From NCBI RefSeq assembly GCF_024648825.1, contig NZ_JANBBE010000010.1:62001-126000 (forward strand): a stretch of 64,000 bases of DNA, written 5' to 3'. Every line of letters begins with the position of its first letter. Position 1 is the first letter of the stretch. The notes under the pieces are model-generated. The model saw nothing but the letters and a program-made list of their open reading frames with translations. It did no database searches and was not told the DNA's origin. Source of the DNA: Lentzea californiensis (GTDB taxonomy: Bacteria; Actinomycetota; Actinomycetes; Mycobacteriales; Pseudonocardiaceae). The position numbers and the translations under genes are program-made. Shown one piece after another: positions 24,201 to 36,293 of the stretch.

Positions 24201-27200
24201 AACGACGACACCGACGCACGACGCGGGCGACCTGGTTCCGGCCACTGCCGCGCCTGTGTGAGCAGCTGCACCGTGCCCGCCGACCAGTCGACCTCGGGGC
24301 TCGGTTCGTCCACGTGCAACGTCGCCGGGAGCTCGCCGTTGCGCATCGCCATCAGCATCTTGATGATGCCCGCGACACCTGCGGCGGCCTGCGTGTGACC
24401 GATGTTCGACTTGATGGAACCGAGCCACAGGGGCTGGTCGCCGGACCGTTCCCGGCCGTAGGTGGCGAGGAGCGCCTGCGCCTCGATCGGATCGCCCAGC
24501 CGGGTTCCCGTGCCGTGTGCCTCCACGGCGTCGACGTCCGAGGGCTCCAGCCCCGCGTTGGCGAGGGCCTGCCGGATCACCCGCTGCTGCGACGGTCCGT
24601 TCGGGGCGGTGAGGCCGTTGCTCGCACCGTCCTGGTTGACCGCCGACCCCTTGATCACGCCCAGGACGTGGTGTCCGTTGCGTTCCGCGTCCGACAGCCG
24701 TTCCAGCACCAGCACACCGGCACCTTCGCCCCAGCCGGTGCCGTCCGCCGAGGACGAGAACGCCTTGCACCGCCCGTCCGCCGAGAGGCCGCGTTGGCGG
24801 GAGAACTCGACGAACGTGTTGGGCGTCGACATCACGGTGACGCCACCGGCGAGCGCCATCGAGCACTCACCCCGGCGCAGCGCCTGAGCCGCCAGGTGCA
24901 CCGCCACCAGCGACGAAGAGCACGCCGTGTCGACCGTGACCGCAGGCCCCTCCAGACCGAACGTGTAGGCCACCCGGCCCGACAGCACACTCGAGATCGT
25001 GCCCGTCAGCAGATGCCCCTCGAACCCTTCCGGGGCACTCCTCAACCGCGACCCGTAGTCGTTGTACATCACGCCCGCGTACACACCGGTCGAGGAACCG
25101 CGGAGCGTCGCGGGGTCGATGCCTCCTCGCTCCAACGCCTCCCACACGACGTCCAGCAGCACGCGTTGCTGAGGATCCGTCGCCATCGCCTCACGCGGGC
25201 TCAGACCGAAGAACTCCGCGTCGAAATCCGCGGCCTCGTAGAGGAATCCGCCCCTGCGCGTGTACGACTTGCCGATCTTGTCGGGGTCCGGATCGTAGAG
25301 GCCCTCCACGTCCCAGCCGCGGTCCACCGGGAACTCGTCGATCGCGTCCCGGCCCTCGGCCACCAGCCGCCACAGGTCCTCGGGCGATTCGACCCCACCC
25401 GGATAACGGCACCCCATGCCGACCACGGCGATCGGTTCGTCCGGCCCCAGGTCGTGGGCCGCCACCGGCGGGGCGACGGCCGTTCCGGACGCGTCGAGCC
25501 GTTCCAGCAGGAAGTCCGCGACCGCCCTGGGCGAAGGACTGTCGAAGACCAGCGTGGCCGGCAGCCGCAGACCCGTCAGTTCACCCAGGCGGTTGCGGAA
25601 CTCGACACCGGTCAGCGAGTCGAAGCCCGCGTCCTTGAACGTCTTGCCCGGATCGACGTCGGTCCCGGCCCCGTACCCGAGCACCAGGGCGGCCGACTTC
25701 CGCACCGCTTCGAGCACTTCCCGCGTCCGGTCCTCCACTGGCAGCCGGCTCGTCCGGTCGGCCCAGGACGAGCCGATGGCGGTGGCACCCGCCGCCTGCC
25801 TGCGGCGTACCGGGACCAGGCCGGTGTACAGGCCGGGCAGCTCGGCCAGGGCGCGCAACGCACCCAGGTCCAGTTCGGCCGGAACCAGCAGCGGCTCCGC
25901 CGAACCCAGCGCGGCGTCGAACAGGGCCATGCCCAGTTCCGGCTCCAGCGGGACGATTCCGCTTCGCTTCCAGCGCGCGACGTCCGCGTCCCCGAGCCCT
26001 CCGGCCATGCCTCCGTCGCTGTCCCACAGACCCCAGGCGAGAGAGGTGGCGGGCAGGTTCCGCTCCCGGCGGTACCGCGCGAGAGCGTCCAGGAAGGTGT
26101 TCGCGGCCGCGTAGTTCGCCTGACCGGCGTTGCCGATGAGACCCGCGATGGACGAGAAGACCACGAACGCGGACAGGTCGTGGTCCTGGGTGAGGCGGTG
26201 CAGGTTCCAGGCCGCGTCCACCTTCGGACGCATCACCCGTTCCAGATGGCCCGCCGTCAGCGATCCGACCGTCGCGTCGTCCAGCACGCCCGCCGTGTGC
26301 ACCACGGCGGTCAGGTCGACCTCGTCCAGCGCACCCGCCACCGCGTCGAAGTCCGACACGTCACACGCGACCACCGAGGCACGCGCGCCCAGCTCCGCCA
26401 ACTCCGCCACGAACTCCGCGGCACCCGGAGCCTCACCACCACGACGACTCACCAGCAGCAGGTGCCGCACACCGTGATGGGTCACCAGCCGCCGTGCCAC
26501 CAGGCGACCCAGCGCGCCCAGACCGCCGGTCACCAGGACCGTGCCGTCCGGATCCAGGCCTTCCACACCCGCGACCGCGCCCGCCGCACGCGCCAGCCTC
26601 GGCACGAACAGCTCACCACCGCGCACCGCGACCTCGGGCTCACCCGACGCCATCACCACCGGCAGCAGCTCCGCTCCGCCCTCGTCCAGGTGAGCCAGGA
26701 CCAGCCTGCCCGGCTGCTCGGACTGGGCGGTGCGGACCAGGCCCACGAGCGCGGCCGCGGGCAGCGCGTCGTCCGGCAGGGCGACGACCAGGCGGCTCTC
26801 GGCGAACTGCGGAGCCGTGAGCCACTCCTGCACGAGCTCCAGGCCGCGCGCCGTCGTCATGCGGGTCTGCGCGAGGACATCACCGGAGTCGTCGAGTTCC
26901 GGGGTGCCGACCACCACGAACTCCGGCGCCGGCAGGCCCGCGTCGACAGCGGCACGAAGCGCGCCGAGGTCGGCGTGCGGTGCCTCACCCACTCGCACCC
27001 ACCGCTGTCCGGCGGCGGGCTCCATCGCGGGCAGTGGCTCCCAGGCCACCCGGTACAGGGACTCCACGGCCGGACCCGCCGGTGCGAGCTGGTCGCGGGT
27101 GATCGGCCGCAGGGAGACCGCCTCGATCGCCGCCACCGGCGCGCCGGTCCCGTCCGCGACGACGAGGCTCGCGGTGTCCTGGCCGGTACGGGTCCAGCGG

Positions 27201-30200
27201 ACTCGCAGCACCGTGGCACCTACGGCGTGCACGGCGAAGCGCGAGAACGAGAACGGCAGGTGGATCGTGCTGCCGTCGTCCTCCTCGGCCTTGAGCACGA
27301 GCACCAGTGGGTGCAGGGCCGCGTCGAGGAGTGCGGGGTGCACACCGAAACGACCGGCTTCGTCGTGCAGCTGTTCGGGCAGCACGACTTCGGCGAAGAG
27401 GTCGTCCCCGTCGCTCCAGGCCGCGCGCAGACCGGAGAAGGCCGGCCCGTACCCGTAACCCAGGTCGCCGAGGTGGTCGTAGACGCCCTCCAGCGGGATG
27501 GCCATGCCATCGGCCGGGGGCCACTGGTCCAGGGACACCTCCGGCGCGGGGGAGGAGGTCGTGAGCAGACCGGCCGCATGGGCGGTCCACTGCTCTTCAC
27601 CGGTCCTCGAGTACACGGTGAACTGGCGGTCGCCGCGCGCATCGCCCCGGTCGACGGTCAGCCGGATCGGGACGGCGGCGGTTCCGCTGAGCGCGAGGGG
27701 CGCCTGGAGGGTGAGCTCCTCGACGGTGGCGTGTCCGAGCTGCTCGGCGGCGTGACCCGCCAGTTCCAGGAACGCCGTCGCCGGAACCAGGACCGTCCCG
27801 CCGATCGCGTGATCGGCCAGCCACGGATGCGTCGCCAACGACACCGATCCGGAGAACTGCACACCGTCGCCGTCCGGCTCCGCGATCACCGCTGCCAGCA
27901 GCGGGTGGTCCACAGCGGTCAGACCGAGACTGCCCGCACCACCGGAACGCGGGGCGTTCAGCCAGAAGTGCTGGCGCTGGAAGGCGTACGTGGGCAGGTC
28001 CACCACACCCTTGCCGGGCAGGAACCGCTCCCACTCCACGTTCACGCCGTGCACGTGCATCGCAGCCAGAGTCGTTGTCAGAGCACGCTCTTCCGGATGC
28101 CCTCGGCGCAGCACCGGGACCACCACGGCGTCCGGCACGCACTCACTCGCGAGGCCGGCCAGCGTGGCGTCCGGGCCCAGCTCGACGAAGGCCGTCACGC
28201 CCAGGCGGGCCAGTGTCGCGATGCCGTCGGCGAACCGCACCGCGGATCGGGCTTGAACCGCCCAGTACTCCGGCGTGAACTCGTCGACCAGCTCGCCGGT
28301 CACGTTCGACACGACCGGGATGCGCGGTGCCGAGAAGGTCAGCTCACGCGCGACCTCGGTGAGCTCTTCGAGCATTCCGTCGAGGTGTGCGGAGTGGAAG
28401 GCGTGGCTCACCTTCAGGCGGGTTGCCTTCACGCCTTCCGCGCGCGCCAGTTCCAGGACCTCCAGCACCGCGGCTTCGTCACCGGAGACCACTGTGCTGC
28501 CAGGGCTGTTGAACCCGGCCACGTCCACGCCCGGCCGGCCCTCGAGCCACTGCGAGACCTGCTCCTCACCGGCGTTGAGAGCGACCATCGCGCCGCCTGC
28601 GGTCACCTCGTCCATCAAGCGTGCTCGCGCGCACACCAGACGTGCCGCGTCCTCGAGGGACAGCGCGCCTGACACGTGGGCGGCGGCCAGTTCGCCGACC
28701 GAGTGGCCGACCAGGTAGTCCGGTGTCACGCCGTGGTGGGCCATCAGGCGGAACAGCGCCACCTCGACCGCGAACAGTGCCGGTTGCGTGAACAGCGTCC
28801 GTTCCAGCAGCTCCGGCTCGTTCCCGATCACCGCGGCCAGCGAACGATCCAAGTGCACGTCAAGCGCTGCAACGACCTCGTCGAAGGCGGAGGCGAAAAC
28901 CGGCTCACTCGCACGCAACTCGCGGCCCATGCCCACGCGCTGGCTGCCCTGTCCCGAGAACAGGAACGCCACCGCGCCACCGGGCACCACGCGTTCCGGC
29001 ACCGCGGCGCCCTCGGCCAGCGCGCGGACGCCCGCGAGGAGCTCATCGCGGGTCGTTCCCGTGACGACCGCACGATGGTCGAAGCGCGCACGTGACGCCA
29101 GCGAACGGCCCACTGCCGTGACATCCAGCTCAGGGCGTTCCTCCAGGAACGACGACAGCCGTCGCGCCTGAGCCGCCACAGCTCCGGCCGACCTGCCGGA
29201 CACCAGCCACGGCACCACACTCGGCGGGTCGCCCGCCGGAGCGTCGACTTCGGCGGCCTGCTCGACGATGAGGTGTGCGTTGGTCCCGCTGATCCCGAAG
29301 GACGAGACGCCCGCCCGGCGCGGGCGGTCGAGCGACGGCCACTGCTGGGCCTGCGTGAGGAGTCGCATAGTGCCGGCCGACCAGTCGACCTCGGGCGTGG
29401 GTTCGTCGACGTGCAGGGTCGTGGGCATGATTCCGTTGCGCAGGGCCATGACCATCTTGATCACGCCCGCGACGCCCGCCGCGGCCTGCGTGTGACCGAT
29501 GTTCGACTTCAGCGAACCGAGCCGGAGCGGCTCCTGGCGAGCCTGGCCGTAGGTGGCCAGCAGCGCCTGGGCCTCGATCGGGTCGCCCAGCCGCGTGCCC
29601 GTGCCGTGCGCCTCCACCACGTCCACTTCGGACGCGGACAGTCGTGCGTTGGCCAGTGCGGCCCGGATGACGCGCTCCTGCGACGGCCCGTTCGGTGCCG
29701 TCAGACCGTTGCTCGCACCGTCCTGGTTCACCGCGGAACCGCGGATCACCGCGAGCACCCGATGACCGTGGCGCTGGGCGTCCGACAACCGTTCCAGCAC
29801 CAGCACGCCCGCGCCCTCGGCCCAGCCCGTGCCGTCCGCCGACGACGAGAACGCCTTGCACCGCCCGTCCGGTGACAACCCGCGCTGCCGGGAGAACTCC
29901 ACGAACATGCCCGGCGTCGCCATCACCGTCACACCACCGGCGAGCGCCATCGAGCACTCGCCCTGACGCAGCGACTGAGCGGCGAGGTGAAGCGCCACCA
30001 ACGACGACGAACACGCCGTGTCGACCGTGACCGCCGGCCCCTCCAAGCCGAAGGTGTAGGCCAGCCGTCCCGACGCGACGCTGGCGGTGTTGCCCGTCAG
30101 CAGATAGCCCTCGTGCCCGCCGGACAGCTCGTGCAGCCGTGGCCCGTACTCCTGTGCCGTCGCGCCGACGAACACGCCGGTGCGGGTGCCTCGCACCACG

Positions 30201-31123
30201 GCCGGGTCGATCCCCGCGTGTTCGAAGGCCTCCCAGCCCGTCTCCAGCAGCAACCGCTGCTGGGGGTCCATCGCCGCCGCCTCGCGGGGACTGATGCCGA
30301 AGAACTCGGCGTCGAACTGGTCGGCGTCGTGCAGGAAGCCACCCGTGGTGGCGTAGGTCTTGCCGGGACTGTCCGGATCTGTCGTGAAGAGCGAGTCGAG
30401 GTCCCAGCCGCGGTTGGCCGGGAACCCGTCGACGGCGTCGACCTCGCTGCTGACCAGACGCCACAGGTCCTCGGGAGAGGCGACTCCGCCCGGCAGCCGG
30501 CACGCCATGCCCACGATCGCGATCGGCTCGTCGAGGGCCACCGCCTGGTAGGCCTCGTCATCGTGCCGCCGGCCACCGAGGTGCTCGGCGAGCGCGGCCG
30601 GGGTCGGGTGGTTGAAGAGGAGGCCGGAGGGCAGCGAGAGCCCGGTGGCGGTGTTCAGCGAGTTCCGGAGCTCGACGGCCGAGAGGGAGTCGAAGCCCAG
30701 GTCCTTGAAGGTCGTGTCGACGTCCACGTCTCGCGCGGATCCGTGGCCGAGCACTGCTGCCACGTGCGCACGCACCAGTTCCAGCTCATCGCCTCGTGGC
30801 GCGGACGGCTTCGGGGTGCTCTGCCTCGTCACCGAGCCGTCCAGCCAGAAGTGCTGGCGCTGGAAGGCGTACGTGGGCAGATCGACCACACCCCCGCCGG
30901 GCAGGAACCGCTCCCACTCCACGCTCACGCCGTGCACGTGCACCACGGACAAAGCTGTTGCCAGGCAACGGTTCTCGGGACGGTCCCGGCGCAGCACCGG
31001 GACCACCACGGCGTCTGGCAGGCACTCACCCGCCAGGCCGGCCAGCGTGGCGTCCGGGCCCAGTTCCACGAAGGCCGTCACGCCCAGGCGGGCCAGTGTC
31101 GCGATGCCGTCGGCGAACCGCAC
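15206..31123 (-). CDS. Type I modular PKS: end of loading module and modules 1-3 (5' part displaced by frameshift)
   Basis: 5305 residues are open here. GTG 31123 is only the first start codon after a frame break; the natural protein should begin at 33414 and be about 6070 residues. Loading remainder: AT tail and ACP (Ser146). Module 1: KS Cys371, AT Ser808 (GHSVG/HAFH, malonyl), DH His1105, KR (GGLGALG, LDD), ACP Ser1836. Module 2: KS Cys2068, AT Ser2513 (GHSQG/YASH, methylmalonyl), DH His2819, KR (GATGTLG, LDD), ACP Ser3554. Module 3: KS Cys3785, AT Ser4217 (HAFH, malonyl), DH His4520, KR (VED), ACP Ser5197, then a helical C-terminal docking region (about 5245-5305) ending [14 protein letters not shown]. 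All three DHs keep HxxxGxxxxP and all KRs look B-type. The modules should build a conjugated triene. The docking tail should pair with the coiled coil of the next PKS, two bases downstream. Confidence 0.93.
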   Translation of the reverse strand: MRFADGIATLARLGVTAFVELGPDATLAGLAGECLPDAVVVPVLRRDRPENRCLATALSVVHVHGVSVEWERFLPGGGVVDLPTYAFQRQHFWLDGSVTRQSTPKPSAPRGDELELVRAHVAAVLGHGSARDVDVDTTFKDLGFDSLSAVELRNSLNTATGLSLPSGLLFNHPTPAALAEHLGGRRHDDEAYQAVALDEPIAIVGMACRLPGGVASPEDLWRLVSSEVDAVDGFPANRGWDLDSLFTTDPDSPGKTYATTGGFLHDADQFDAEFFGISPREAAAMDPQQRLLLETGWEAFEHAGIDPAVVRGTRTGVFVGATAQEYGPRLHELSGGHEGYLLTGNTASVASGRLAYTFGLEGPAVTVDTACSSSLVALHLAAQSLRQGECSMALAGGVTVMATPGMFVEFSRQRGLSPDGRCKAFSSSADGTGWAEGAGVLVLERLSDAQRHGHRVLAVIRGSAVNQDGASNGLTAPNGPSQERVIRAALANARLSASEVDVVEAHGTGTRLGDPIEAQALLATYGQARQEPLRLGSLKSNIGHTQAAAGVAGVIKMVMALRNGIMPTTLHVDEPTPEVDWSAGTMRLLTQAQQWPSLDRPRRAGVSSFGISGTNAHLIVEQAAEVDAPAGDPPSVVPWLVSGRSAGAVAAQARRLSSFLEERPELDVTAVGRSLASRARFDHRAVVTGTTRDELLAGVRALAEGAAVPERVVPGGAVAFLFSGQGSQRVGMGRELRASEPVFASAFDEVVAALDVHLDRSLAAVIGNEPELLERTLFTQPALFAVEVALFRLMAHHGVTPDYLVGHSVGELAAAHVSGALSLEDAARLVCARARLMDEVTAGGAMVALNAGEEQVSQWLEGRPGVDVAGFNSPGSTVVSGDEAAVLEVLELARAEGVKATRLKVSHAFHSAHLDGMLEELTEVARELTFSAPRIPVVSNVTGELVDEFTPEYWAVQARSAVRFADGIATLARLGVTAFVELGPDATLAGLASECVPDAVVVPVLRRGHPEERALTTTLAAMHVHGVNVEWERFLPGKGVVDLPTYAFQRQHFWLNAPRSGGAGSLGLTAVDHPLLAAVIAEPDGDGVQFSGSVSLATHPWLADHAIGGTVLVPATAFLELAGHAAEQLGHATVEELTLQAPLALSGTAAVPIRLTVDRGDARGDRQFTVYSRTGEEQWTAHAAGLLTTSSPAPEVSLDQWPPADGMAIPLEGVYDHLGDLGYGYGPAFSGLRAAWSDGDDLFAEVVLPEQLHDEAGRFGVHPALLDAALHPLVLVLKAEEDDGSTIHLPFSFSRFAVHAVGATVLRVRWTRTGQDTASLVVADGTGAPVAAIEAVSLRPITRDQLAPAGPAVESLYRVAWEPLPAMEPAAGQRWVRVGEAPHADLGALRAAVDAGLPAPEFVVVGTPELDDSGDVLAQTRMTTARGLELVQEWLTAPQFAESRLVVALPDDALPAAALVGLVRTAQSEQPGRLVLAHLDEGGAELLPVVMASGEPEVAVRGGELFVPRLARAAGAVAGVEGLDPDGTVLVTGGLGALGRLVARRLVTHHGVRHLLLVSRRGGEAPGAAEFVAELAELGARASVVACDVSDFDAVAGALDEVDLTAVVHTAGVLDDATVGSLTAGHLERVMRPKVDAAWNLHRLTQDHDLSAFVVFSSIAGLIGNAGQANYAAANTFLDALARYRRERNLPATSLAWGLWDSDGGMAGGLGDADVARWKRSGIVPLEPELGMALFDAALGSAEPLLVPAELDLGALRALAELPGLYTGLVPVRRRQAAGATAIGSSWADRTSRLPVEDRTREVLEAVRKSAALVLGYGAGTDVDPGKTFKDAGFDSLTGVEFRNRLGELTGLRLPATLVFDSPSPRAVADFLLERLDASGTAVAPPVAAHDLGPDEPIAVVGMGCRYPGGVESPEDLWRLVAEGRDAIDEFPVDRGWDVEGLYDPDPDKIGKSYTRRGGFLYEAADFDAEFFGLSPREAMATDPQQRVLLDVVWEALERGGIDPATLRGSSTGVYAGVMYNDYGSRLRSAPEGFEGHLLTGTISSVLSGRVAYTFGLEGPAVTVDTACSSSLVAVHLAAQALRRGECSMALAGGVTVMSTPNTFVEFSRQRGLSADGRCKAFSSSADGTGWGEGAGVLVLERLSDAERNGHHVLGVIKGSAVNQDGASNGLTAPNGPSQQRVIRQALANAGLEPSDVDAVEAHGTGTRLGDPIEAQALLATYGRERSGDQPLWLGSIKSNIGHTQAAAGVAGIIKMLMAMRNGELPATLHVDEPSPEVDWSAGTVQLLTQARQWPEPGRPRRASVSSFGISGTNAHVVLEQGPEPVVADEPVVAGLPLVVSARNEAALAARAGQIRALLASRTVAPALVASALATRVPHLPFRAAVSGVDGDGLLAGLDALASGGTAANLVQGVASGAGKTVFVFPGQGSQWQGMAVDLFDSSPVFAARLAECERALAAFTDWSLLDVLRGAEGAPGFDRVDVVQPALWAVMVSLAALWRSVGIEPDAVAGHSQGEIAAAVVAGALSLDDAAKVVALRSRSIVRLVGTGGMVSVALPAGEVRELIARRGGAIDIAAHNGPASTVVSGDPEALAGLVARCRAEGHRSRTIPVDYASHSAHVDLLEDELRELLAGITPRTSDITMFSTVTGQPLNGEELDGGYWFRNLRRTVRLDEATRALLGDGHRVFIEVSAHPVLTSALSDTADEAGVDDAVVVGSLRRDDGGRDRFLASVAEAHVNGVVVDWPAVAGPSVPVDLPTYPFQRQRHWLDAPQLAGDAGGLGLAAERHPLIGAVLWMADEDKLVLSGRISRHGQPWLADHAVAGTVLLPASAFVDLAVLAGDHTGLDQLDELTLQAPLVLAGGGGVQLQVVVDAPDEEGRRALSFHSRPEPEADVPPTPWVLHATGALGRAEAGTGLVDASAWPPAGAEPVDLSAVYDTLAERGFQYGPVFQGLRALWRAGEEVFAEVALPEDVAAGEFGIHPALLDAALHPLALAEDGRLVLPFAWTGVRLLAVNASVLRVRITPNGSGATLSLTDTSNAPIMTVESLSLRPVDPAQLAGPSTPDRPLLEVEWAVAPDGPAITRWAVLGDGLPAPAGTYPDLSGVVDVPRVVVVPLPGEDGPRATAHRALRLAQEWLAHERFGDARLVFATRDATTARTEAGLSSAPVWGLVRTAMSEQPGRFGLVDVTTWDLSEDELGRALAVPGAQASLRDGALLVPRLVKSPATNQAAPAMNPEGTVLITGATGTLGRLFARHLVSEHGVRHLLLVSRRGRDAPGMLKLEAELIAHGAEISVAACDTADRAALAGVLRGVPAEHPLTAVIHTAGVLDDGTLQTLTPEQLDTVLRPKIDAARHLHELTADLELDAFVLFSSLAGTVGTPGQANYAAANTYLDALALHRQALGLPGTSLAWGLWADDSGMTAHLTDADLARMSRSGIAPISSDQGLALFDAALATRRAVLVPALLNHTGLRGQREDGTLPDLFHGLVRPARRAAAGERAGTSSLRERLAGLPPQDQDRLVLELVRGTVASVLGYADAGQVSPDRAFNELGFDSLKAVELRNRLNVASGLKLPTTVVFDYPDTVELAGFLRGELVAPGAEPVLAHPIAGAADEPIAIVAMACRYPGEVSSPEELWALLADERDAMGPFPQNRGWDLDNLYDSDPDHVGTSYTQHGGFVHEAAEFDPELFGVSPREATAIDPQQRLLLEICWEAFERAGIDPTSLKGSQTGVFAGVMANDYAARLKDVPGALEGYLSVGSTVSVASGRVAYTFGLQGPAITVDTACSSSLVSIHLAAQALRNGDCGLALAGGVTVLAAPTLFVEFSRQRGLAPDGRCKSFSAEADGTAWAEGAGVLLLERLSDAQRNGRRILGVIRGTAVNNDGASNGLTAPNGPSQERVIRQALTSAGLVPADVDVLEAHGTGTTLGDPIEAQAVLATYGQQRETPVLMGTLKSNIGHSQAASGVAGIIKMIMAMRHGVVPRSLHIDEPTPHVDWSAGRVELLSAAQPWPESGRPRRAGVSSFGISGTNAHVIVEQPPAVETTSPVPMPVVPLVLSAHNDAALRAQADQVGAALAHTVDLASAGATLATGRAGLPHRAVVVASTAEDAAGGLAALSVRGTPVAGRTAFLFTGQGSQRLGMGRELHSAYPVYAEALDAACAELDRWLEKPLLDVVWGEDPELLDRTDFTQPALFATEVALFRLLESWGMRPDFLAGHSIGELAAAHVAGVLPLADAAKLVAARGRLMQALPRDGTMLAVEADETEVLGLLDGQEDLLGIAAVNGPTSVVLSGDTAAVEAIGAELAARGRKTKRLRVSHAFHSPQMDAMLEDFRAVVRECTFTPPAISIVSALTGKPATAEELVTPEYWVRHVRRPVRFLDAVRALEAEGVRTFLELGPDGVLSAMGQDFLDATSLLVPVLRGGRSEPHTVVTAVAHAHVRGVPVQWRALFGESETADLPTYPFQRRHYWLTEGPGGDDVTSAGLDYTRHPLLGAGVPLADSDGVLFTGRISARSHPWFADHAIGGTPLVPGTALVELALHAGAEVGCTRLEELTLSEPLVLPDRGALQLQITVGSPDAHGRRPVAVHSRADQDVWTRHATGTVVAAVPVGPDPDLASWPPAAEPLPVDDLYERLADRGYAYGPAFRGLRAAWRSGDDLYAEVQASVDTDGFALHPALFDASLHALLLDDAAEVRLPFSFSGVQLPGARPGTLRVKLSAGAVRIADETGALAATVESLTSRALPTGNPHVYAVERTAVEPPAAGVVPDGVVFRVRPATPQETAQVTEEVLAEVQRWLATDAPAGARLAVVSTGELGHSALSGLLRAAESEHPGRFQHVITDGLPASDELLAAALADPRPRLELHNGRTLVTRLVKVPRLPDAVDLFDPERTVLITGGTGALGAVVARHLVTSRGARRLLLTSRRGGAEDLVPELTALGAEVRVAACDVADRDALAGLLASIPDEHRLTAVVHAAGVVEDSTVEAMSPESLARALRPKVQGAWNLHELTAGLELTDFVLFSSVAGLVGNAGQANYAAGNTFLDALAEHRRGAGLPAVSLAWGMWQGGMANELDEADRVRLMRNGVLPMPDDQALAALDVVLGSTAPPVLAPVALDLAALRSLGDALPDLFRDLVRTERRADRRTTPVEVPLARRLAGLGEAEQEALLLSFVKEQVGVVLAHPEPRTIDVQRGLLDLGFDSLTAVELRNRLGAATELRLPSTLVFDHPTTAAIAAHLRDRLAGGTPDPVQQALDVLETVIATPDPAAADTIAARLRALLRLVDGGSAVPALDLDTDDDLFAALDKEFGR
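27962..28990 (-). repeat. Module 1 AT and post-AT linker, near-duplicate of loading-module AT
   Basis: 27962-28240 aligns without gaps to 30845-31123 (offset 2883). 28264 to about 28990 aligns to 31134 to about 31860 (offset 2870). The 13-base change of offset is exactly the frame break in the loading copy. Scattered substitutions show that this is a real paralogous pair and not one sequence duplicated by assembly. Such closeness makes the region prone both to recombination and to misassembly. Confidence 0.8.
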
Positions 31124-31860
31124 TCGCCACTTCAGTACTCCGGCGTGAACTCGTCGACCAGCTCGCCGGTCACGTTCGACACGACCGGGATGCGCGGTGC
31201 CGAGTAGGTCAGCTCACGCGCGACCTCGGTGAGGTCGTTCAGCATTGCGTCGAGGTGTGCGGAGTGGAAGGCGTGGCTCACCTTGAGGCGAGTCGCTTTG
31301 ACGCCCTCTGCGCGTGCCAGTTCCAAGACCTCCAGCACCGCGGCTTCGTCGCCCGAAACCACTGTGCTGCCAGGGCTGTTGAACCCGGCCACGTCCACGC
31401 CCGGCCGGCCCTCGAGCCACTGCGAGACCCGTTCCTCGCCGGCGTTGAGGGCGACCATCGCGCCGCCCGCGGTCACCTCGTCCATCAAGCGCGCTCGCGC
31501 GCAGACGAGGCGTGCTGCGTCGTCAAGGGACAGCACGCCTGACACGTGGGCGGCGGCCAGTTCGCCGACCGAGTGGCCCACCAGGTAGTCCGGCTCGACC
31601 CCGTAGTGCGCCAGCAGGCGGAACAGCGCCACTTCGACCGCGAACAACGCCGGTTGCGTGAACAGCGTCCGTTCCAGCAGTTCCGGCTCGTTCCCGATCA
31701 CCGCAGTGAGCGAACGATCCAGATGAACATCAAGGGCTGCAACGATCTTCTCGAAGGCGGCGGCGAACACCGGTTCGCTCGCACACAGCTCACGGCCCAT
31801 GCCCACGCGTTGGCTGCCCTGTCCCGAGAACAGGAACGCGACCCTGCCGGCGGGAATCGC
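30845..31860 (-). repeat. Loading-module AT, near-duplicate of module 1 AT
   Basis: Partner of 27962-28990. It contains the junction 31124-31133 where 10 unrelated bases replace the 23 bases found in module 1. Confidence 0.8.
31124..31133 (-). other. Frameshift junction inside the loading-module AT
   Basis: Module 1 reads [18 protein letters not shown] across this point. In the loading module the frame hits TGA directly after TPEY, and the VRFADG frame resumes one frame over. The 10 bases here (tcgccacttc on the + strand) replace 23 bases at 28241-28263, a net loss of 13. Flanks on both sides remain collinear with module 1. It is either a genuine inactivating or splitting mutation, or an error at a repeat boundary during assembly. 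Confidence 0.85.
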
Positions 31861-33414
31861 GCGACCCGACACCACGCGGGCCGCGGGCTTGCCTTCGGCC
31901 AGCGCCTGGACACCTGCCAGGAGCTCTTCGCGAGTCTCTCCCGCGACGACCGCGCGATGATCGAAACGGGCACGTGACACCGCGAGCGAACGGCCGACCG
32001 CCGCCACGTCCAGTTCCGGACGCTGTTCCAGGAACGACCGCAGCCGCCCCGCCTGAGCAGCCACGGCCTCGGCCGACCTGCCCGACACCACCCACGGCAC
32101 GACCCCCGGCGCCGGAAGCCCTTCCACCGCAGGCTCGGTGCGCCAGTCCGAAAGCACGACGTGGCAGTTCGTGCCGCCCATGCCGAACGAGCTGACACCT
32201 GCGTAGAGCGGCTCGTCCGGCCGCGGCCACGGCTCGACCCCTCGCTGTACGGCGATCTTCAACTCGTCGAACGGGATGTCCGGGTTGGGGGTCTCGAAGT
32301 TGAGGCTCGGCACGAGCTCGCGGTGGCGGATGCACAGTGCCGCCTTGAGCAAGCCGACGATGCCGGCGGCACCTTCCAGATGTCCGACGTTGGTCTTCAC
32401 CGAACCGACGCGCAGCTCGGCTCCGGTCACGCGGCCGTCACCGAGCACCGCACCCAGAGCGGACGCCTCGATCGGGTCGCCCACCTTGGTCCCCGTGCCG
32501 TGCAGTTCGACGTACTGCACCTGCTCCGCGGCGACCTGGGCGCGCTCGTAAGCCTGGCGCAGCACGTCTTGCTGGCCCGCCGGGCTCGGCACGGTGAGGC
32601 CCTCGGTCGTGCCGTCGTTGTTCATCGCGCTGCCGTGCAGCACGCAGTAAATCGGGTCGCCGTCCGCCACGGCGGCGTGCAGTGGCTTGAGCACGACGAA
32701 CGCGCCGCCCTCACCGCGCACGTATCCGTTCGCCCGCGCGTCGAAGGTGAAGCTGAGACCGTCCGGTGAGAGTGCGCCGAACCGTTCCGCGCCGATGGTG
32801 CTGTCCGGCACCAGGTTCAGGTTGACGCCGCCCGCGATGGCGGTGGTGGACTCGCCGCGGCGCAGGCTCTCGACCGCCAGGTGCACCGCGACCAGCGAGG
32901 AGGACTGGCCGGTGTCCACGGCCGCACTGGGCCCGTGCAGGCCCAGGGTGTAGGAGATCCGGTTGGCGACGATGCCGCGGTTGAGACCTGTCAGCGTGTG
33001 ACGGGTGATGCCGTCGGCCCCGCGCTGGTGCGTGAGGGCGGCGTAGTCGTCGGCGATGACACCGACGAAGACACCGGTCCGGGTGTCGGCGAGGCTGGAC
33101 GGGACGATCCTGGCGTCCTCCAGCGCCTCCCACGCGAGTTCGAGCATCAGCCGCTGCTGCGGATCCATCGACTCCGCCTCGCGCGGGCCGATGCCGAAGA
33201 AGCCCGCGTCGAAGCCGCTGACGTCGTCCAGATGTCCGCCCGGCCGGTCGGGCAGCCCTGGGCGGCTCGCGGGAGGTGCGCCGATCGCGCTGCGGCCGTC
33301 GCGCAGCAGCCGCCACAGCTGGGCGGGGTTCTCCGCGTGCGGCAGCCGGCAGGATGCGCCGACGATGGCGATCGCCTCGGTCGATACCGACGTGTCCTCT
33401 GGGATTTCAACCAT
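31132..33414 (-). CDS. Type I PKS loading module, KSQ-AT (truncated by frameshift)
   Basis: 760 residues from ATG 33414. The frame is open back to 33633, but the added residues are non-coding in character. The KS has all surrounding motifs, but the nucleophile is Gln170 (VDTGQSSSL instead of TACSSS). This is a KSQ domain, which decarboxylates malonyl-ACP to make an acetyl starter. The AT begins near residue 525 with FLFSGQGSQ, Ser615 lies in GHSVG and HAFH follows: malonyl-specific. The frame stops at TPEY, about 50-60 residues short of the AT end, and the AT tail and ACP continue in another frame from 31123. It lies 98 bases after the acyl-ligase gene, with a strong hairpin between. If the break is real, the starter unit may not be loaded; if it is an artefact, the full protein is KSQ-AT-ACP plus modules 1-3. 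Confidence 0.9.
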   Translation of the reverse strand: MVEIPEDTSVSTEAIAIVGASCRLPHAENPAQLWRLLRDGRSAIGAPPASRPGLPDRPGGHLDDVSGFDAGFFGIGPREAESMDPQQRLMLELAWEALEDARIVPSSLADTRTGVFVGVIADDYAALTHQRGADGITRHTLTGLNRGIVANRISYTLGLHGPSAAVDTGQSSSLVAVHLAVESLRRGESTTAIAGGVNLNLVPDSTIGAERFGALSPDGLSFTFDARANGYVRGEGGAFVVLKPLHAAVADGDPIYCVLHGSAMNNDGTTEGLTVPSPAGQQDVLRQAYERAQVAAEQVQYVELHGTGTKVGDPIEASALGAVLGDGRVTGAELRVGSVKTNVGHLEGAAGIVGLLKAALCIRHRELVPSLNFETPNPDIPFDELKIAVQRGVEPWPRPDEPLYAGVSSFGMGGTNCHVVLSDWRTEPAVEGLPAPGVVPWVVSGRSAEAVAAQAGRLRSFLEQRPELDVAAVGRSLAVSRARFDHRAVVAGETREELLAGVQALAEGKPAARVVSGRAIPAGRVAFLFSGQGSQRVGMGRELCASEPVFAAAFEKIVAALDVHLDRSLTAVIGNEPELLERTLFTQPALFAVEVALFRLLAHYGVEPDYLVGHSVGELAAAHVSGVLSLDDAARLVCARARLMDEVTAGGAMVALNAGEERVSQWLEGRPGVDVAGFNSPGSTVVSGDEAAVLEVLELARAEGVKATRLKVSHAFHSAHLDAMLNDLTEVARELTYSAPRIPVVSNVTGELVDEFTPEY

Positions 33415-33458
33415 TGTCGAGCTGCCCCACCTGTGTGCGAAGTGATGCTTGCGCGGAG

Positions 33459-33490
33459 GCGTGGCACCCGCGGCGCTGCGGGTGCCACGC
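33459..33490 (-). terminator. Perfect 13-bp hairpin between the C5N cassette and the PKS genes
   Basis: Arms 33459-33471 (GCGTGGCACCCGC) and 33478-33490, loop of six bases, no U-tract. On the transcribed strand it follows the ligase stop by 22 bases and precedes the PKS start by 44. It could terminate part of the transcripts, protect the 3' end of the cassette mRNA, or act as an attenuator. The remaining gap is too short for an obvious separate PKS promoter and none was seen. Confidence 0.7.
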
Positions 33491-33512
33491 GACGAACCGG
33501 TGCTGTGGCGGC

Positions 33513-35012
33513 CTACTCGTATTTCGAGACGAGCAGCCGCTTGAGAACTTTTCCGCTGGGCCCCGTCGGGAGCGCGTCGGTGAACTCGACGCGACGCGGG
33601 TACTTGTACGCGGCGACGCGCTTTCTGGCCCATTCGACGATCTCGTCACCGGATCCGGAGGTGACGTCCTCCGGCCGGGCCGGCACGACCACCGCCCAGA
33701 CCTCCTCGCCCAGCGCGAGGTGCGGGACACCGATGACCGCCACCTGTGCCACGGCCGGGTGCTGGACGAGAACCTCCTCGATCTCGCGTGGATGGACGTT
33801 GTAGCCGCCACGCACGATCAGGTCCTTCTTCCGGCCCACCACCGAGAGGTAGCCGTCGTCGTCCAGCCTCCCGAGATCGCCGGTGCGGAACCAGCCGCCG
33901 ACCAGGACCTCGGCGGTGAGATCCGGGCGACCGAGATATCCGGCCATGACGGTCGGGCCGCTCACCACGATCTCGCCCACCTCGCCGACGGGCAGGAGCT
34001 CGATCCCGCCGGCGTTCGGCAGTGTGATGCCGACGGTGACGTCGTTGACCGGAACACCGACCGTTCCGGGACGGAAGGGCAGTCCGGGGTAGTGGTAGGC
34101 GACGCTGCAGGAGGTCTCGGTCATCCCGTAGCCCTCGTACACGGGACATCCGAACGTGCTCCGGACGTCGTCGAGGGTCTTGACCGGAAGCGCGGATCCT
34201 CCGCTGAACACGCGGTCGAGGTCGGGAACCGGACCTCCGCGGTGCACCGCGTCGAGCAAGCCGAAGTACATCGTCGGCACGCCCATGAACACCGTGCACC
34301 GGTGTTCCGCCATCAGCGCGAGAGCGTCCCGTCCGGAGAACTTCGACATCAGGACGATGGAGATACCGGCGCGGAACCCGGTGAGCATGCCGCAGATCTG
34401 GCCGAAGCCGTGGGAGAGCGGCAGGCACCCGAGCAGGACGTCGTCACTCCGGAACGCGTACGGGGTGGTGATCATCCCCTCGACGTTGTGCATGATGTTG
34501 CGGTGGGTGAGCATCACCCCCTTCGGCTTGCCCGTCGTGCCGGACGTGTAGAACACGACCGCGACGTCGTCTGGTGCCCGGCTCTCGAATCCGTCGATCG
34601 GGTCGGTGTTCTCCGCGTTGTCCGGGTCGACGGCGAGGAGGACCGTGCCGAGTCGCTCCGCCGCCTCTTCCGCCTGTGGGAGCGAGGAGTTGTCGGTCGC
34701 GAGAAACCGGAGGCCGGCATCGGTCAGCACGTGACGGATCTCCGCCGCGGTGGACAGGACGCTCAGCGGGACCGCGACGGCACCGGCCGCCAGCACGCCG
34801 AAGTAGGCGATCGGAAACCGCGGTGTGTCGGCCAGGAGCACGGCCACCTGGTCTCCCGGCCGCACCCCGTCGGCGCGCAGCAAGGAGGCGTAGCGCCGCG
34901 CCTGGTCCCACAGCCACCCGTAGGTGAAGTGCTCCGAGTCGTGGATCACCGCGGGGTGATCGGGTCGCCGCGCCGCCGCGTCGGCCAGCACGGCGGCGAC
35001 AGACGTGGTCAT
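33513..35012 (-). CDS. Acyl-CoA ligase-type AMP-forming enzyme of the C5N cassette
   Basis: 499 residues, ANL superfamily. The P-loop-like A3 motif is [16 protein letters not shown], the A5 motif is EGYGMTETS, the A7 motif is [16 protein letters not shown], then [21 protein letters not shown], and PSGKVLKR near the end supplies the catalytic Lys. It is full length and looks like a classical CoA ligase. In known C5N pathways (AsuD1-type in asukamycin, MoeA4-type in moenomycin) such an enzyme converts 5-aminolevulinate to its CoA ester before cyclisation, and that is the inferred role here. Activating the polyketide acid is the alternative. ATG 35012 overlaps the stop of the aminolevulinate synthase gene by four bases, so the two are translationally coupled. 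Confidence 0.88.
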   Translation of the reverse strand: MTTSVAAVLADAAARRPDHPAVIHDSEHFTYGWLWDQARRYASLLRADGVRPGDQVAVLLADTPRFPIAYFGVLAAGAVAVPLSVLSTAAEIRHVLTDAGLRFLATDNSSLPQAEEAAERLGTVLLAVDPDNAENTDPIDGFESRAPDDVAVVFYTSGTTGKPKGVMLTHRNIMHNVEGMITTPYAFRSDDVLLGCLPLSHGFGQICGMLTGFRAGISIVLMSKFSGRDALALMAEHRCTVFMGVPTMYFGLLDAVHRGGPVPDLDRVFSGGSALPVKTLDDVRSTFGCPVYEGYGMTETSCSVAYHYPGLPFRPGTVGVPVNDVTVGITLPNAGGIELLPVGEVGEIVVSGPTVMAGYLGRPDLTAEVLVGGWFRTGDLGRLDDDGYLSVVGRKKDLIVRGGYNVHPREIEEVLVQHPAVAQVAVIGVPHLALGEEVWAVVVPARPEDVTSGSGDEIVEWARKRVAAYKYPRRVEFTDALPTGPSGKVLKRLLVSKYE

Positions 35013-36238
35013 CGCGCGTCTCGGGCGCTCGCGGTCGGGATGTTCAGCTCTTTCCAGATGCCGTGCAGGGCGTGGGCGAAGTTCTCGACGTCGGTCTGGT
35101 CGTGCACGGCGGACGGCGCGATCCGCAGGATCTCCTCGCCCGTGGGAACGCTGGGGGCGTTGATCGACTGGACGTAGATGCCGTGCCGCTCGAACAGCAA
35201 CTGGGACGCCCTCTTGCAGGTGTCGTCGTCACCGACGAAGGCCGAGACGATGTGGGAGTCCGTCGAGAGGAACGGGATGTCGGCCGAGATCAGCAGGCTG
35301 TGCAGGTACCGAGCGTTCTCCGCGAGCGCCTTCCGTTCTGCATCGGAGGACCGCAGGTACTGGACCGACGCCAGTGCGGCGGCCGCGACCGACGGCGGCA
35401 GCGAGGTGGTGAAGACGAACGAGCGCGCATAGGTGCGCACCGCGTCCACGAGCGCCGCGGGACCCGCGATGTAGCCGCCGATCGTTCCGAAACCCTTGGC
35501 CAAGGTGCCCATGATGACCGTGAACCGGTCGGCGATGCCTTCCTGCGCGGCGATGCCGGCGCCCTGCGGGCCGTACATGCCGACCGCGTGGACCTCGTCG
35601 ATGAAGGTCGTGGCACCGTACTCGTCCGCGAGGCCGGCGATCTGCGCGAGCGGCGCGACGGTGCCCGACATGGAGTAGACCGATTCCGCGACGATGAACT
35701 TCGGGGCGTCGGCGGGAGCGGCCGCGAGCAGCTCCTCCAGGTGGGCGACGTCGTTGTGCCGGAAGATGAACTTCTTCGCGCCGCTGTGCCGCAGGCCGTC
35801 GATGATCGAGGCGTGGTTCTTCGCGTCGGAGAACACGAGGGTGTCCTTCGGCATGCCTGCCAGCACCGTGAGAGAGCCTTCGTTGGCCGTGTACCCCGAG
35901 GTGAAGAGCAGCGCGGCTTCCTTGCCGTGCAGATCCGCGAGCTCTTTTTCCAGCAGGACGTGGTGGTGGTTGTTCCCGCCGATGTTCCGGGAACCGCCCG
36001 AGCCCACGCCGTGGGTGTCGACCGCGGCCTGCATGGCGGCGATCACCTGGGGGTTCTGGCCCATTCCCAGGTAGTCGTTGCTGCACCACACGCTTACTTC
36101 CGAGTCCACGCCGTCGCGCCGCGCGGAGGCCATGGGGTAGTTGCCGGACTTGCGGCCGATCTCCAGGAATTCCCGTTTGCTGCCAGCAAGATCATCAGCG
36201 GTTTGCCCGCTCAGGTACGACGCCAGGTGGTGGTTCAT
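35009..36238 (-). CDS. 5-aminolevulinate synthase, C5N-pathway type
   Basis: 409 residues, PLP-dependent alpha-oxoamine synthase family. Visible signatures are [47 protein letters not shown] and the PLP lysine in GTLAKGFG (Lys248). It condenses glycine with succinyl-CoA to 5-aminolevulinate. Most actinomycetes make heme from glutamyl-tRNA, so an ALA synthase inside a PKS operon is diagnostic of C5N ring formation: these dedicated enzymes also cyclise ALA-CoA to 2-amino-3-hydroxycyclopent-2-enone. It is flanked by two AMP-ligases, giving the usual three-gene cassette. GAAGG lies just upstream of ATG 36238. The catalytic assignment is strong; the pathway role is an inference from family and context. 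Confidence 0.95.
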   Translation of the reverse strand: MNHHLASYLSGQTADDLAGSKREFLEIGRKSGNYPMASARRDGVDSEVSVWCSNDYLGMGQNPQVIAAMQAAVDTHGVGSGGSRNIGGNNHHHVLLEKELADLHGKEAALLFTSGYTANEGSLTVLAGMPKDTLVFSDAKNHASIIDGLRHSGAKKFIFRHNDVAHLEELLAAAPADAPKFIVAESVYSMSGTVAPLAQIAGLADEYGATTFIDEVHAVGMYGPQGAGIAAQEGIADRFTVIMGTLAKGFGTIGGYIAGPAALVDAVRTYARSFVFTTSLPPSVAAAALASVQYLRSSDAERKALAENARYLHSLLISADIPFLSTDSHIVSAFVGDDDTCKRASQLLFERHGIYVQSINAPSVPTGEEILRIAPSAVHDQTDVENFAHALHGIWKELNIPTASARDAR

Positions 36239-36293
36239 TCACTTGCCTTCTCGACGTAGCGGCTGGGTTTACGTGCGAATCAGAAAGACTGCG

